Origin: Pararhizobium polonicum
GTDB taxonomy: Bacteria > Pseudomonadota > Alphaproteobacteria > Rhizobiales > Rhizobiaceae
Length of the DNA stretch: 64,000 nucleotides
Reading direction: 5' to 3'
Assembly (NCBI RefSeq): GCF_001687365.1
Contig: NZ_LGLV01000010.1
Location: 186,001 to 250,000, forward strand
The notes beneath the pieces were generated by a model. That model ran no database searches. It worked only from the letters and a program-made list of their open reading frames with translations, and was not told the DNA's origin. Position numbers and translations under genes: made by a program. Positions 50,714-58,880 of the stretch are shown here, piece after piece (the first letter of the stretch is position 1; every line of letters begins with the position of its first letter).

Positions 50714-51760
50714 ATGAAATCCCTTTTCCGTCTGGCGGCAACCGCCGCTCTTATTCCCTTTCTCTTTGTCTCCGCCGCCAAGGCCGAAGGCATTGCCGGT
50801 GCGCCCGCCCCATTTGACAAGGGCGGTGTGAAGCTGGCGCTGATCAGCTATATTTCGGCCGGTGATTTCTTCCAGGCCTATCAGGCCGGCGCAGAAGCGC
50901 AGGCCAAGGCACTCGGCATCGATCTCAGGGTTTTCCCCGGCCGTCAGGACGCCGCCGAGCAGCGCGAGCAGATCCTGCAGGCGATCAATCTCGGCGTCGA
51001 AGGGATCGTCGTCGATCACGGCGTTCCGGAATCGCTTGGCGATGTCGTGCAGCAGGCGCTCGACAAGGGCATCAAGGTCGTCGCCTTCGACGTCAATCTC
51101 AACAATCCCAAGGTGCCGCAGGTCGAGCAGAGCGACCACGCGCTTGCCAAGCAGGCGCTTGAGCAGGCCGTCAAGGACAATGGCACCAGTTTCAATGCCG
51201 GTTATGTCTATGTCGCGGGCTTTGCGCCGCTCGATCGCCGCAACGAGGTCTGGGATACGTTCAAGGCGGAAAACAAGGGCGTCGTCGAGAAGGCACGCTT
51301 CGGCAATGTCAGCGATACGACGGCAACCAGCACCGCCGATCAGGCCAAGGCCGTGCTGCGGGCCAATCCTGACATCACAGTCGTTTTTGCGCCCTATGAC
51401 GAATTTGCCCGCGGCGTGAAGCTGGCGGCGGCCGATCTCGGCATTTCCGACAAGCTCAAGATCTATTCGGCCGATGTCTCGACCGCCGATATCCAGGAGA
51501 TCGTCGAGGAAGGAAGCCCGTGGGTGGCAACTGTCGCGACCAATCCGGCCGTCGTCGGCGCCGTGTCGATCCGGGCCGCAGCGCTCGAAATCGCAGGCCA
51601 GGAGGTTCCCCGCCAGATCACCGTCGAGCCAACGCTGCTCACCCAGAAGAGCCTGCGCGAAGCCGGCGTCAAGTCGATCGAGGAACTGGCGGCCAAGGTC
51701 CCGGCCTTCAGCGCCAGCGATGCGGTGACGGCCAGCTGGATCCCGGCCAAGCTGTTCTGA
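50714..51760 (+). CDS. Substrate-binding protein of importer 2, Sec-exported
   Basis: Ribose-type periplasmic binding protein (348 aa). A standard Sec signal spans 1-24 (cut after AKA). Conserved parts include VKLALISYISAGDFFQ at the start of the first lobe, GVEGIVVDHG and VVAFDVNLNN. The ATG at 50714 has AAGGA ten bases ahead. It is followed after 73 bases by an SfnB-like gene and probably shares its transcript. It differs clearly from the Tat-exported binding protein of importer 1, so the two importers likely take different substrates. Confidence 0.9.
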   Translation: MKSLFRLAATAALIPFLFVSAAKAEGIAGAPAPFDKGGVKLALISYISAGDFFQAYQAGAEAQAKALGIDLRVFPGRQDAAEQREQILQAINLGVEGIVVDHGVPESLGDVVQQALDKGIKVVAFDVNLNNPKVPQVEQSDHALAKQALEQAVKDNGTSFNAGYVYVAGFAPLDRRNEVWDTFKAENKGVVEKARFGNVSDTTATSTADQAKAVLRANPDITVVFAPYDEFARGVKLAAADLGISDKLKIYSADVSTADIQEIVEEGSPWVATVATNPAVVGAVSIRAAALEIAGQEVPRQITVEPTLLTQKSLREAGVKSIEELAAKVPAFSASDAVTASWIPAKLF

Positions 51761-51833
51761 GCATTCAAGTATCGGCGGCGGGGCCGATCGTGGCGCCGCC
51801 GCCCTCCTTCTTCCAGAAACCGGAGTTTTTCCA

Positions 51834-53045
51834 ATGAGCCAATCCAACGTCGTCTATGCGGCCGGTCTCGGCGTGACGCGGGACAGCCTGTTTGCCAGCG
51901 CCAGCGAGATTTCAGCCGATCTCTCGGCCCGCGCGGCGGATCTCGACAGGGAAGGCCGTCCGCCCATCGGCGAGATCGTCAAGCTGAAGAAGGCCGGCCT
52001 GCTCAATGCCCTGCACGCCCGCGAGATCGGCGGCGCCGGGCTCGACTGGGCCGATGGCCTCAAGCTGGTGCGCATCCTGGCGCGCGGGGAAAGCTCGATC
52101 GGCCAGCTGCTCGGCTATCACTATGTCAACAGCCAGTCGATCTACTGGTCCTTTGCCGATCAGGCGCGCGCCCAGGTGCTGGGCGTCGAAACCGTGGCGC
52201 AAAACCTCTATTGGGGCGCGGCGGTCAACCCGCGCGATCCCGGCCTGACGCTGACGCGCCGCGGCAGCGGCTATGTGCTGAACGGCCGCAAGTCCTTCTC
52301 CACCGCCGCCCGCGTGTCCGATTACATCAACGCCAATGCGACGCTCGACGGCAAGATCGCCAATTTCGCCGTGCCGACCGATCGCCCGGGCTATGTCGCC
52401 AATGACGACTGGGACAATATCGGCCAGCGGCTCTCCGATTCGGGCAGCGTCGAATTCCATGATTTCCCCGTCTACGACGAGGATTTCGTCGGCCCGCCGG
52501 CCGATGAAAACGACCTGGCACCGGTGCTGGCAACGTTCAACACGCCGCTGATCCAACTGGTCTTCGTGAATTTCTATCTGGGGGCTGCCGAAGGCGCGCT
52601 GGCCGCCGCCGTCGATTATGTCCGCACCACGACGCGACCGTGGATCACCTCCGGTGTCGAGAAGGCATCGGACGATCCGTATATTCTGGAGCGTGTCGGC
52701 GAGTTTACGGCGTCCCTGAAAGCCTCGGCTGCCCTGGCCGACAGCGCGGCTCTGGCAGTGCAGACGGCCCTGGCAAAGGGCCGGGACGTGACGGCGCGGG
52801 AACGCGGCGAGGCGGCGGCGGAAGCCTATGCGGCCAAGGTGCATGCAACCCACGTGGCGCTCGACATCACCGCGCGCGTCTTTGAAATCACTGGCGCCCG
52901 TTCGACGGCCGAGAAATATCGCTTCGACCGCTTCTGGCGCAACGTGCGCACCCACACGCTGCATGATCCGGTATTCTACAAGGCCAGGGAAGTCGGCGAA
53001 TTCGTCCTGAACGGCACGATCCCGGTGGTGAGCCTGTATAGCTGA
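51834..53045 (+). CDS. SfnB/DszC-like flavin-dependent desulfurising oxidoreductase (copy 1)
   Basis: Acyl-CoA-dehydrogenase-fold flavoprotein (403 aa). This branch (SfnB, DszC and relatives) works as flavin-dependent monooxygenases on organosulfur compounds and not on acyl-CoA. The usual acyl-CoA catalytic Glu is not in its expected place. The last part contains FDRFWRNVRTHTLHDP, a signature of the SfnB/DszC group. It sits behind the importer 2 binding-protein gene. Confidence 0.85.
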   Translation: MSQSNVVYAAGLGVTRDSLFASASEISADLSARAADLDREGRPPIGEIVKLKKAGLLNALHAREIGGAGLDWADGLKLVRILARGESSIGQLLGYHYVNSQSIYWSFADQARAQVLGVETVAQNLYWGAAVNPRDPGLTLTRRGSGYVLNGRKSFSTAARVSDYINANATLDGKIANFAVPTDRPGYVANDDWDNIGQRLSDSGSVEFHDFPVYDEDFVGPPADENDLAPVLATFNTPLIQLVFVNFYLGAAEGALAAAVDYVRTTTRPWITSGVEKASDDPYILERVGEFTASLKASAALADSAALAVQTALAKGRDVTARERGEAAAEAYAAKVHATHVALDITARVFEITGARSTAEKYRFDRFWRNVRTHTLHDPVFYKAREVGEFVLNGTIPVVSLYS

Positions 53046-53464
53046 GAGGACGACGAAGAAGCCTTGTCCAACCCAATATCAGGGGAGTTGCAGGGCAGAA
53101 ACGACGGCATCGGACTATGGGGCAGCCGCTGCTAAATTCAGAAAACTCTTGCAGACGACGCGGTCGTCAAGGATCGCCTTGTCTGCAAACGATAGAGATA
53201 GTTCGCAGCGGAGACCGGCTCAGTTGTTGCGCTGGATCGAAAGCTTCCCAAATAAACCGCTGCCGGTTGGCCGAATTGTTTTCCATTGATTGATTGTAGC
53301 CGGCCATCCGGGTTGACGAACGGTCCTCAACCCGGATGGCAATCTGGATATCCGGGCCAGACCATAGGGGCTGTTGATCCGCTTATGGGGCAGCAACGAC
53401 GGGGCTACGCACACTCCGTTGTGCCAGGTGATTTTGGTGAAATGGGGTCGTTCCGGCCCTAACT
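53046..53464. other. 419-base gap between the two SfnB-like genes
   Basis: The two genes converge here. No reading frame in either strand is convincing. The only clear structure is the 14-bp hairpin at 53303-53340. TATGGGGCAGC occurs twice (about 53115 and 53384), which may be a trace of a lost element. The composition is a little less GC-rich than the genes around it. Confidence 0.5.
53303..53340. terminator. Long perfect hairpin between converging SfnB-like genes
   Basis: GCCATCCGGGTTGA (53303-53316), ten-base loop, TCAACCCGGATGGC (53327-53340). The arms match perfectly. It lies between two converging genes, so termination is plausible, though no T-run follows on either strand. Confidence 0.55.
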
Positions 53465-54682
53465 CTACAAAGCCCCGTTTTTCGGCGGCTTCACCCCGTT
53501 CAGGTGATAATTGCCGACGACGTGGGATTTCCAGCGGATCGGATCATGTAGGGTATGGGTCCGGGCATTGCGCCAGTGGCGGTCGAGGTTGAGGCCGATG
53601 CGGGTGGCCGATGTTCCTGCAAGTTCGAACAGCGTGGTGGCAGCGGCAAGCGCAACCTCCGTCGTCAGCACCTTTGCCGCCGCGACCGATAGCGTGGCGT
53701 CGATGACATGGGCCTCGGTCGGGTCCATCTGCGCGACATCGACCTTGCGGCCGGCCCGTTCGATGATCGCCGCCGCGGCTTCGATCCGGATGGCGATGTC
53801 GCCGATTTTGGCGATGGTCAGCGGGTCGTCCGAGGCGCGCTCGACGCCGGCATCCATCCAGGGGCGGCTCTGGTTTTTCACGAAATCCACGGTTTCGGCG
53901 AAGGCGGCGCGGGCAATGCCGAGGTCGACGCCAGCATGGATGATCTGGCCGACCGAACCGATCGTCGTCGGCCGCTCGAAACCCTTGTGATGGAAGACGA
54001 TGGCGTCGGCGTTGACATAGACGTTGTTGAACACTGTCGTGCCGCTGCCGGTGGTGCGCTGGCCGAAGCCGTCCCAGTCGTCGATGATCTCGACGCCTTC
54101 GGTGCCCTTGGCGACGAAGGACATGGTGAGGTGGTCCTCTGGATCGAGCGCGAACACGGTGATCCAGTCGGCAAACAGCACGCCCGTCGAATAGAATTTC
54201 CGGCCGTTGACGCGGTAGCCCGGTCCTTCAGGGGTGATCCGGGTGTTGTAGTCGCCGACGGTCTTCGTACCGCGTTCGGAAAGCGCGTTGCCGAAGCGGT
54301 CGCCGGCCAGTGCGCGGCCGAAGAAATAGCGCTTCTGCTCCTCGCTGCCATCGACGCGCAGAGCCTCGAGGATATAGAAATGGTTCTGCGGGATCTGGCC
54401 GATCGAGGCATCGGCTTCCGCCAGGATGGCCGTGACCTCGGCCAGCACCGCGTTGGAGACATCCAGCCCGCCATATTCTGCGGGAACGGTGATCGCCAGC
54501 AGTCCCGACCGCGCAATCTCGTCAAGCTCGCTGTAGGGCAGGGTGCGCTCGGCGTCACGGTTGGCGGCGCGGGTCGCAAAATCGGCGGCAAGCGTCCGGG
54601 CGGTCTCGATCGCTTCGAAATCGCTGCGGAGATGATCGGCCGTCTGCCGGATATGAGGCTGGTACTGCAAGAGGGTTTCCAT
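53465..54682 (-). CDS. SfnB-family sulfur-acquisition oxidoreductase (copy 2)
   Basis: Acyl-CoA-dehydrogenase-fold flavoprotein (405 aa) close to SfnB, which takes part in sulfur scavenging from sulfones and sulfonates in pseudomonads. It has VPAEYGGLDVSN, a run with GQIPQNHFYILEA, and the LDRHWRNARTHTLHDP signature near the end, shared with the copy at 51834-53045. Elsewhere the two proteins differ a good deal, so they are paralogues with probably different substrates. It is a single-gene unit; TCTATAGA lies 68 bases upstream. Confidence 0.9.
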   Translation of the reverse strand: METLLQYQPHIRQTADHLRSDFEAIETARTLAADFATRAANRDAERTLPYSELDEIARSGLLAITVPAEYGGLDVSNAVLAEVTAILAEADASIGQIPQNHFYILEALRVDGSEEQKRYFFGRALAGDRFGNALSERGTKTVGDYNTRITPEGPGYRVNGRKFYSTGVLFADWITVFALDPEDHLTMSFVAKGTEGVEIIDDWDGFGQRTTGSGTTVFNNVYVNADAIVFHHKGFERPTTIGSVGQIIHAGVDLGIARAAFAETVDFVKNQSRPWMDAGVERASDDPLTIAKIGDIAIRIEAAAAIIERAGRKVDVAQMDPTEAHVIDATLSVAAAKVLTTEVALAAATTLFELAGTSATRIGLNLDRHWRNARTHTLHDPIRWKSHVVGNYHLNGVKPPKNGAL

Positions 54683-54739
54683 CGCGCGCTCCGATTTTTT
54701 GCACGGACCATGGGTGGAAGAAGTCGAGCGGAAAGATAA

Positions 54740-54760
54740 GATTATAATTTCTATAGATCG
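54740..54760 (-). promoter_or_regulatory. TCTATAGA motif upstream of the second SfnB-like gene
   Basis: The palindrome TCTATAGA (54750-54757) lies in an AT-rich stretch between the SfnB-like gene and the flavoprotein gene. The same eight bases occur in the leader of importer 1 at 47729-47736. Confidence 0.4.
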
Positions 54761-54783
54761 ACTGGACTAAGAAAAGTCTTTCC

Positions 54784-56268
54784 TTAAAGCCGGTTTTGCA
54801 CCGCCTTTGGTGCCTGCGCCTGCAAACGCCCGGCAATCACCGAGGCGACGAAGGCGGCATGATCCGTCACCTGCGGCAGGCCCATGAGTTCGCCGAACGT
54901 GCCGCGCGCCAGGGGGCCGGCGATGAGCAGCGAAGGGGTGACGCCCGCGACCGGACCGATGGCTTCGGAATTGCGGGTGCAGGAGAGCCCGAGACCGGTC
55001 GGGTCGAGTTCGAGATAGCCGTTTTCGGAAAGCTCGGCGAGAAAAGGCTGGCTGGCGAGAATGCCGCCATGCCCCGGTCCGGTGGTGACGACGACGGCGT
55101 CGTAGGTTTTCTCGATGGTGTCAGGGCTTCGCCGCAGGCGAAGCGTGCAGTGGATGTCATGGTTTTCGACGCGACTGGCCGCGACGGATCCGGCGAGAAT
55201 GTCGAGGCGTCCTTCGGCTATCGCCTTGTCAAGCGCCGCTTCCACCTGCGGTGCAACGCGGAAACGGTGAACATCCCAATAGGGGCGCAGGTGGCGGACG
55301 ATGCGCTGGCGTTCCACCAGCGGCAGAACCTGCCAGAGCGCCTGACCCTGTGCCCGCACCTGATCGATGACGCCGTGCCAGGTGAGGCCATCCGACGTGG
55401 CCTGCCGGATGGCACTGCGAATGTTTTTCAGAAGTGTCCGCGCCGTGAAGGCCGGATTCGCGAGAAAATCGCCCAGCGGCTCTTGCGGAACAGGCGCGTG
55501 CCCCCGCGACCGCAGCCCGCGGCGCGAGACCGCCGTGATCGGGCCCTTGTGGCCCTTGAGTGCCAGCGATGCGATCACATCGGCCGACGTCAGGCCGTTG
55601 CCGACAACCAGCACCCGGTCTGACGGGCGAATAGCGTCCAGCGCGCCGGCCTTGGTCGGATCCGGTACGAAACGGGGATGATCCTTTAGCAAGGCCTGAA
55701 GCCGGCCCGGCGCCACCGGCGGCGGATGGCTTGTGGCGATGACGACGATATCGGCCAGGGTCTGCGCGCCGTCATGGCCGATGATCGACCAGCGTTGGCC
55801 CTCGCGCCGCAGATGGGCGACAGTGGAGCGGTTATGCCGGACAGTGCCGTTGGCAACAAGCGGCTGCAGCATGGCGTTGATATAATCGCCGAACACGCTG
55901 CGCTGCGGAAAGAGATTGCCGTCCGGCCGCAGGGCATCGGGATCACCGGCTGTTGCCGCCCGTTCCTCGATCCACCGCAGGAACTGATCCGGCTGGTCGC
56001 TGAGCAGGCTCATGCGCGCGGCAGGTACGTTGATGCGGTGGGCGGGCTCGGCCGTGTCGTAGGCGAGCCCCTTGCCGATGCTCTCGCGCGGCTCGAAGAC
56101 GATGATGTCCGGGGCCGGACTTTGACCTGTCTGCGCAAGATTGAAGGCGGTAGCCGCGCCCGAGACGCCGCCGCCGATGATGGCAACCACCGGCCGGTGG
56201 TCGCGCGGCTGAGCGGGTTCTGCGCCCGTGGCAGACAAGGTCATCGGATTGACGATCAATTGGTTCAC
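54784..56268 (-). CDS. FAD/NAD(P)-binding flavoprotein (COG4529-like)
   Basis: Flavoprotein (494 aa) of uncertain reaction. The FAD motif IIGGGVSGAATA lies at about 30-41, then FEPRESIGKGLAYDT. A second dinucleotide site, VLVVGNGLTSADV, lies in the middle. This layout resembles the FAD-NAD(P)-binding family often seen beside rhizobial sulfur-scavenging genes. It could supply reduced flavin or oxidise an intermediate; neither is shown. An internal Met at residue 9 is an alternative start. Its own leader has a GTCTAC motif at 56298-56303. Confidence 0.8.
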   Translation of the reverse strand: MNQLIVNPMTLSATGAEPAQPRDHRPVVAIIGGGVSGAATAFNLAQTGQSPAPDIIVFEPRESIGKGLAYDTAEPAHRINVPAARMSLLSDQPDQFLRWIEERAATAGDPDALRPDGNLFPQRSVFGDYINAMLQPLVANGTVRHNRSTVAHLRREGQRWSIIGHDGAQTLADIVVIATSHPPPVAPGRLQALLKDHPRFVPDPTKAGALDAIRPSDRVLVVGNGLTSADVIASLALKGHKGPITAVSRRGLRSRGHAPVPQEPLGDFLANPAFTARTLLKNIRSAIRQATSDGLTWHGVIDQVRAQGQALWQVLPLVERQRIVRHLRPYWDVHRFRVAPQVEAALDKAIAEGRLDILAGSVAASRVENHDIHCTLRLRRSPDTIEKTYDAVVVTTGPGHGGILASQPFLAELSENGYLELDPTGLGLSCTRNSEAIGPVAGVTPSLLIAGPLARGTFGELMGLPQVTDHAAFVASVIAGRLQAQAPKAVQNRL

Positions 56269-56297
56269 GACACCTCACCGCCAGGCCGCTTCGGATA

Positions 56298-56317
56298 GTC
56301 TACAGTTTTTATCAATA
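56298..56317 (-). promoter_or_regulatory. GTCTAC motif upstream of the flavoprotein gene
   Basis: GTCTACAGTTTTT then ATCAATA (56298-56317) resembles the paired GTCTAT sites of the two importers, with the second half weaker. It lies 30-49 bases before the start at 56268. Confidence 0.35.
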
Positions 56318-56373
56318 TTAAGCGGCGGTCAAGCCCGTAAGTTTTCGTGCTGACGACGGGTGCCGGACCTGCA

Positions 56374-56586
56374 TTAGGATGTCTCGTCCAGGGCCTGAAG
56401 AACCCGCCGCAGCAATTCCTCTTCGTCCCAGACACCATGGCGATATAGCGTCAGCACCAGTGCCGCCACCGGGTCGTTTGCGTCGCTGTCGGCGGATATG
56501 CCGCGGGCCGCCCGGGCGGCATCGAAGACCCGCTGGCACAGCTCCACATGACGGGGGAGCATCGGCTCGTTGCTCCATTTTTTCAT
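56374..56586 (-). CDS. Small unknown protein
   Basis: A 70-aa soluble protein, mostly helical, with no family I recognise. AGGAGA lies nine bases before the ATG at 56586, supporting translation. Acidic and aliphatic residues dominate the C-terminal half (WDEEELLRRVLQALDE). It stands between the sulfur cluster and the nitrate genes. Confidence 0.65.
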   Translation of the reverse strand: MKKWSNEPMLPRHVELCQRVFDAARAARGISADSDANDPVAALVLTLYRHGVWDEEELLRRVLQALDETS

Positions 56587-56765
56587 GCGTCGTCTCCTGC
56601 CGTCTGCTCGGTACGATATGCCTGGTTCCGGCAGGCAGCGACGCGCCCGCAGCGGAAACCGGCAGGGCAGGCGTCTGCCGATGGCGTCCGCATTGCCTTG
56701 GGCGATACGAGTGACGATGGATTGTGGCGGTTTTTCTATCGGTGCGGCTGGCGATCGGGCCGGGA

Positions 56766-56903
56766 TCAGGCAGGCCCCGTGACCGCGGCTGGATCCAGCA
56801 TCGGCACGGTGGCGTTCAGATCATTGCGGGCATATTTGATGGCAAGGATGCTCAGAATGGAACCGACGATCACGAAGACAACGGCGCGCATGGTTATCTG
56901 CAT
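56766..56903 (-). CDS. Very small single-span membrane protein
   Basis: A 45-codon reading frame with one hydrophobic segment (AVVFVIVGSILSILAI, residues 7-22) after a short basic start, then a polar tail ending in TGPA. AGGAA lies ten bases before the ATG. The pattern suggests a real inner-membrane peptide. It precedes no recognisable partner. Confidence 0.45.
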   Translation of the reverse strand: MQITMRAVVFVIVGSILSILAIKYARNDLNATVPMLDPAAVTGPA

Positions 56904-57060
56904 TGCACTTTTTCCTGTTTAAGCATCCGTGCAAACGTGCAGATCGCCAGGTTGTTCCAAAGGGTGATTGCAATGCATGCGCTCCGTGTCCGGGACGAAC
57001 GCTTTGGCTTCCGCTGGTGCTATACAGCGAAATGCGTGGTGATTCGATGGCTGAACGGAT

Positions 57061-57381
57061 TTAAAACGAACCGCTGAGACCGGCATGGGCAAGCAGGCAT
57101 GCGACGGCCAATGTCAGGCGCGCCGGCGAGCCAAGACGCGAGCGATCGCCGGCTACGGCAAACAGCAGCCCAAGCGCGACGATCGTTCCGCCGATGCCTG
57201 GGCTATTGCCGCTGAACGCCATGGCCATCGCCGACAGGTTGACGGTGCTGGCAAGGGTCGTGGCGGGCGACAGAAGAACGGTCCGGTCCGTCGCCTGCGA
57301 GAAGATTTGCCGGAACCGGTGCCAGCTGAAGCCGATGGCAAGGCTGAGGGCCAGTGCGGAGATGAGATCCATCGGCATCAT
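57061..57381 (-). CDS. Small membrane protein coupled to cysG
   Basis: A 106-aa protein with about three hydrophobic segments (from DLISALALSLAIGF onward). Its ATG overlaps the cysG stop codon, so it is probably made from the nitrate operon transcript. No family is recognised. An internal ATG at residue 4 is an alternative start. Confidence 0.5.
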   Translation of the reverse strand: MMPMDLISALALSLAIGFSWHRFRQIFSQATDRTVLLSPATTLASTVNLSAMAMAFSGNSPGIGGTIVALGLLFAVAGDRSRLGSPARLTLAVACLLAHAGLSGSF

Positions 57382-58880
57382 ATCGCCCGGGCTTGAGGGT
57401 GGCCGTATTCCAGCTTGGCTTCGTCTGCCGTTTGCGTGCTCGATCGCGCCTGCGAAAAGGCCCGGCCGACACCGATCAGGATCGGGTTGTCGACACCGAT
57501 TTCTTCGACGGCCTCTGCAAGGTCATGCAGCGTGCCGATCCAGCGCTTTTCATTGTTGCGCGTGACTGCGCTCATGATGACTGCTGGCGTCTCGCTCTTC
57601 ATACCCGCGGCCAGAAGCCTGGCGCGAATCTGCCCCGCGGTGCGGCCGCCCATGTAGAAGATCGTCGTGGTGCGGGGCTCGGCAAGGTTCTGCCAGTCGA
57701 GGTCGGTGGGAAGATCGCCAAGGCGGGAATGGCCGGTAACGAAGCGCACCGCCTGCGCGTGGTCGCGGTGCGTCAGCGAGACGCCGAGCCTTGCGGCCAT
57801 GGCGCTGGCGGAGGTAATGCCCGGCACGATATCGACGGGGATGCCTTCCTGTTCGAGACAGGCGATTTCCTCGCCGGCACGGCCGAAGATCATCGGGTCG
57901 CCGGATTTGAGCCGAACGACGCGCTTACCGGCCTTGGCCAGCGCCACCATCGTGGCGTTGATGTCTTCCTGCTTGCAGCTCGTCCGGCCACCGCGCTTTC
58001 CCACCAGCATGCGCTTTGCCTCGCGGCGGGCCAGCTCCAGCACCTCGTCGGAAACCAGATCGTCGAACAGGATGACGTCGGCGGCCTGCAGCGCGCGCAC
58101 GGCCTTCAATGTCAGCAGTTCCGCATCGCCGGGACCGGCGCCGACGAGGGTCACGCGGCCGATGGACGATTTTGCGTTTTCACCAATGCGTCCGGCATCG
58201 GAGATCAGATCGGATTCTGTGTCCGTTTCGGGGGACGCGCCAAATGCGCGATCGACGAAATTTTCCCAGAAGGCCCGCCTTGGCGCACCGGGGCTTATCT
58301 TCTCATTGACCCTGTCGCGAATGGAATGCGCCAGCGCGGCCCAGGATTTCAGCGACGGCGGCAGCAGCGTTTCGATGCGGCGGCGGATGGCCTGGGCGAG
58401 GATCGGGGCTGCGCCGTCGGTGGAGATGGCGACGACGACGGGGGAGCGGTTGACGATCGAGCCGAACTGGAACTGGCAGTATCTCGGTTTGTCGATGACG
58501 TTGACCGGGACGCCAGCCTTGCAGGCGGCATCGAAGAAGTCTGCTGCGGCCTCTTCGTCCGCACAGTCGGCGATCGCGATGGCTGTCTTTTCGAACGTGG
58601 CAGCGTTCCATTCATGAGGGTGATGGACGAACCGGCCATTTTCGGATTCCGAACCCTGACGGATAAGATTGCCAAACGTCTCGCTCAAGTCTTCCGCATA
58701 GACATGGACCTCGGCGCCGCAGGCGGCCAGCAGTTCAGCCTTCCAGGCGGCTGCGTCCGATCCGCCGGCGACAACGGCACGTTTTCCGTCGAGTGCCCAG
58801 AAGACCGGCAGTTTGGCAAGCGGTGCCATGCGGGCAGGGGTGGTGGTTCGGTCACTCGGCAGCAGCTGCAAGACATCCAT
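57378..58880 (-). CDS. cysG: Siroheme synthase CysG
   Basis: Trifunctional enzyme (500 aa) that turns uroporphyrinogen III into siroheme for nitrite and sulfite reductases. The N-terminal dehydrogenase/ferrochelatase part shows VVAGGSDAAAWKA. The C-terminal methyltransferase has VGAGPGDAELLTLKA and GDPMIFGRAGEE. The start at 58880 follows AGGGGG and overlaps the nasA end by 29 bases. A later ATG at 58829 opens with the usual MAPLAKLPVFW-type sequence and cannot be excluded. Its place here serves NirB. Confidence 0.94.
   Translation of the reverse strand: MDVLQLLPSDRTTTPARMAPLAKLPVFWALDGKRAVVAGGSDAAAWKAELLAACGAEVHVYAEDLSETFGNLIRQGSESENGRFVHHPHEWNAATFEKTAIAIADCADEEAAADFFDAACKAGVPVNVIDKPRYCQFQFGSIVNRSPVVVAISTDGAAPILAQAIRRRIETLLPPSLKSWAALAHSIRDRVNEKISPGAPRRAFWENFVDRAFGASPETDTESDLISDAGRIGENAKSSIGRVTLVGAGPGDAELLTLKAVRALQAADVILFDDLVSDEVLELARREAKRMLVGKRGGRTSCKQEDINATMVALAKAGKRVVRLKSGDPMIFGRAGEEIACLEQEGIPVDIVPGITSASAMAARLGVSLTHRDHAQAVRFVTGHSRLGDLPTDLDWQNLAEPRTTTIFYMGGRTAGQIRARLLAAGMKSETPAVIMSAVTRNNEKRWIGTLHDLAEAVEEIGVDNPILIGVGRAFSQARSSTQTADEAKLEYGHPQARAI

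Noticed and set aside
53220..53414. A 64-codon frame in the gap between the SfnB-like genes
   Set aside because: No ribosome site, no hydrophobic or family pattern, and it runs through the 14-bp hairpin.
51834..54682. Acyl-CoA dehydrogenases of fatty-acid breakdown
   Set aside because: Both have the FWRNVRTHTLHDP or HWRNARTHTLHDP signature of the SfnB/DszC branch and sit among sulfur-type oxygenase genes.
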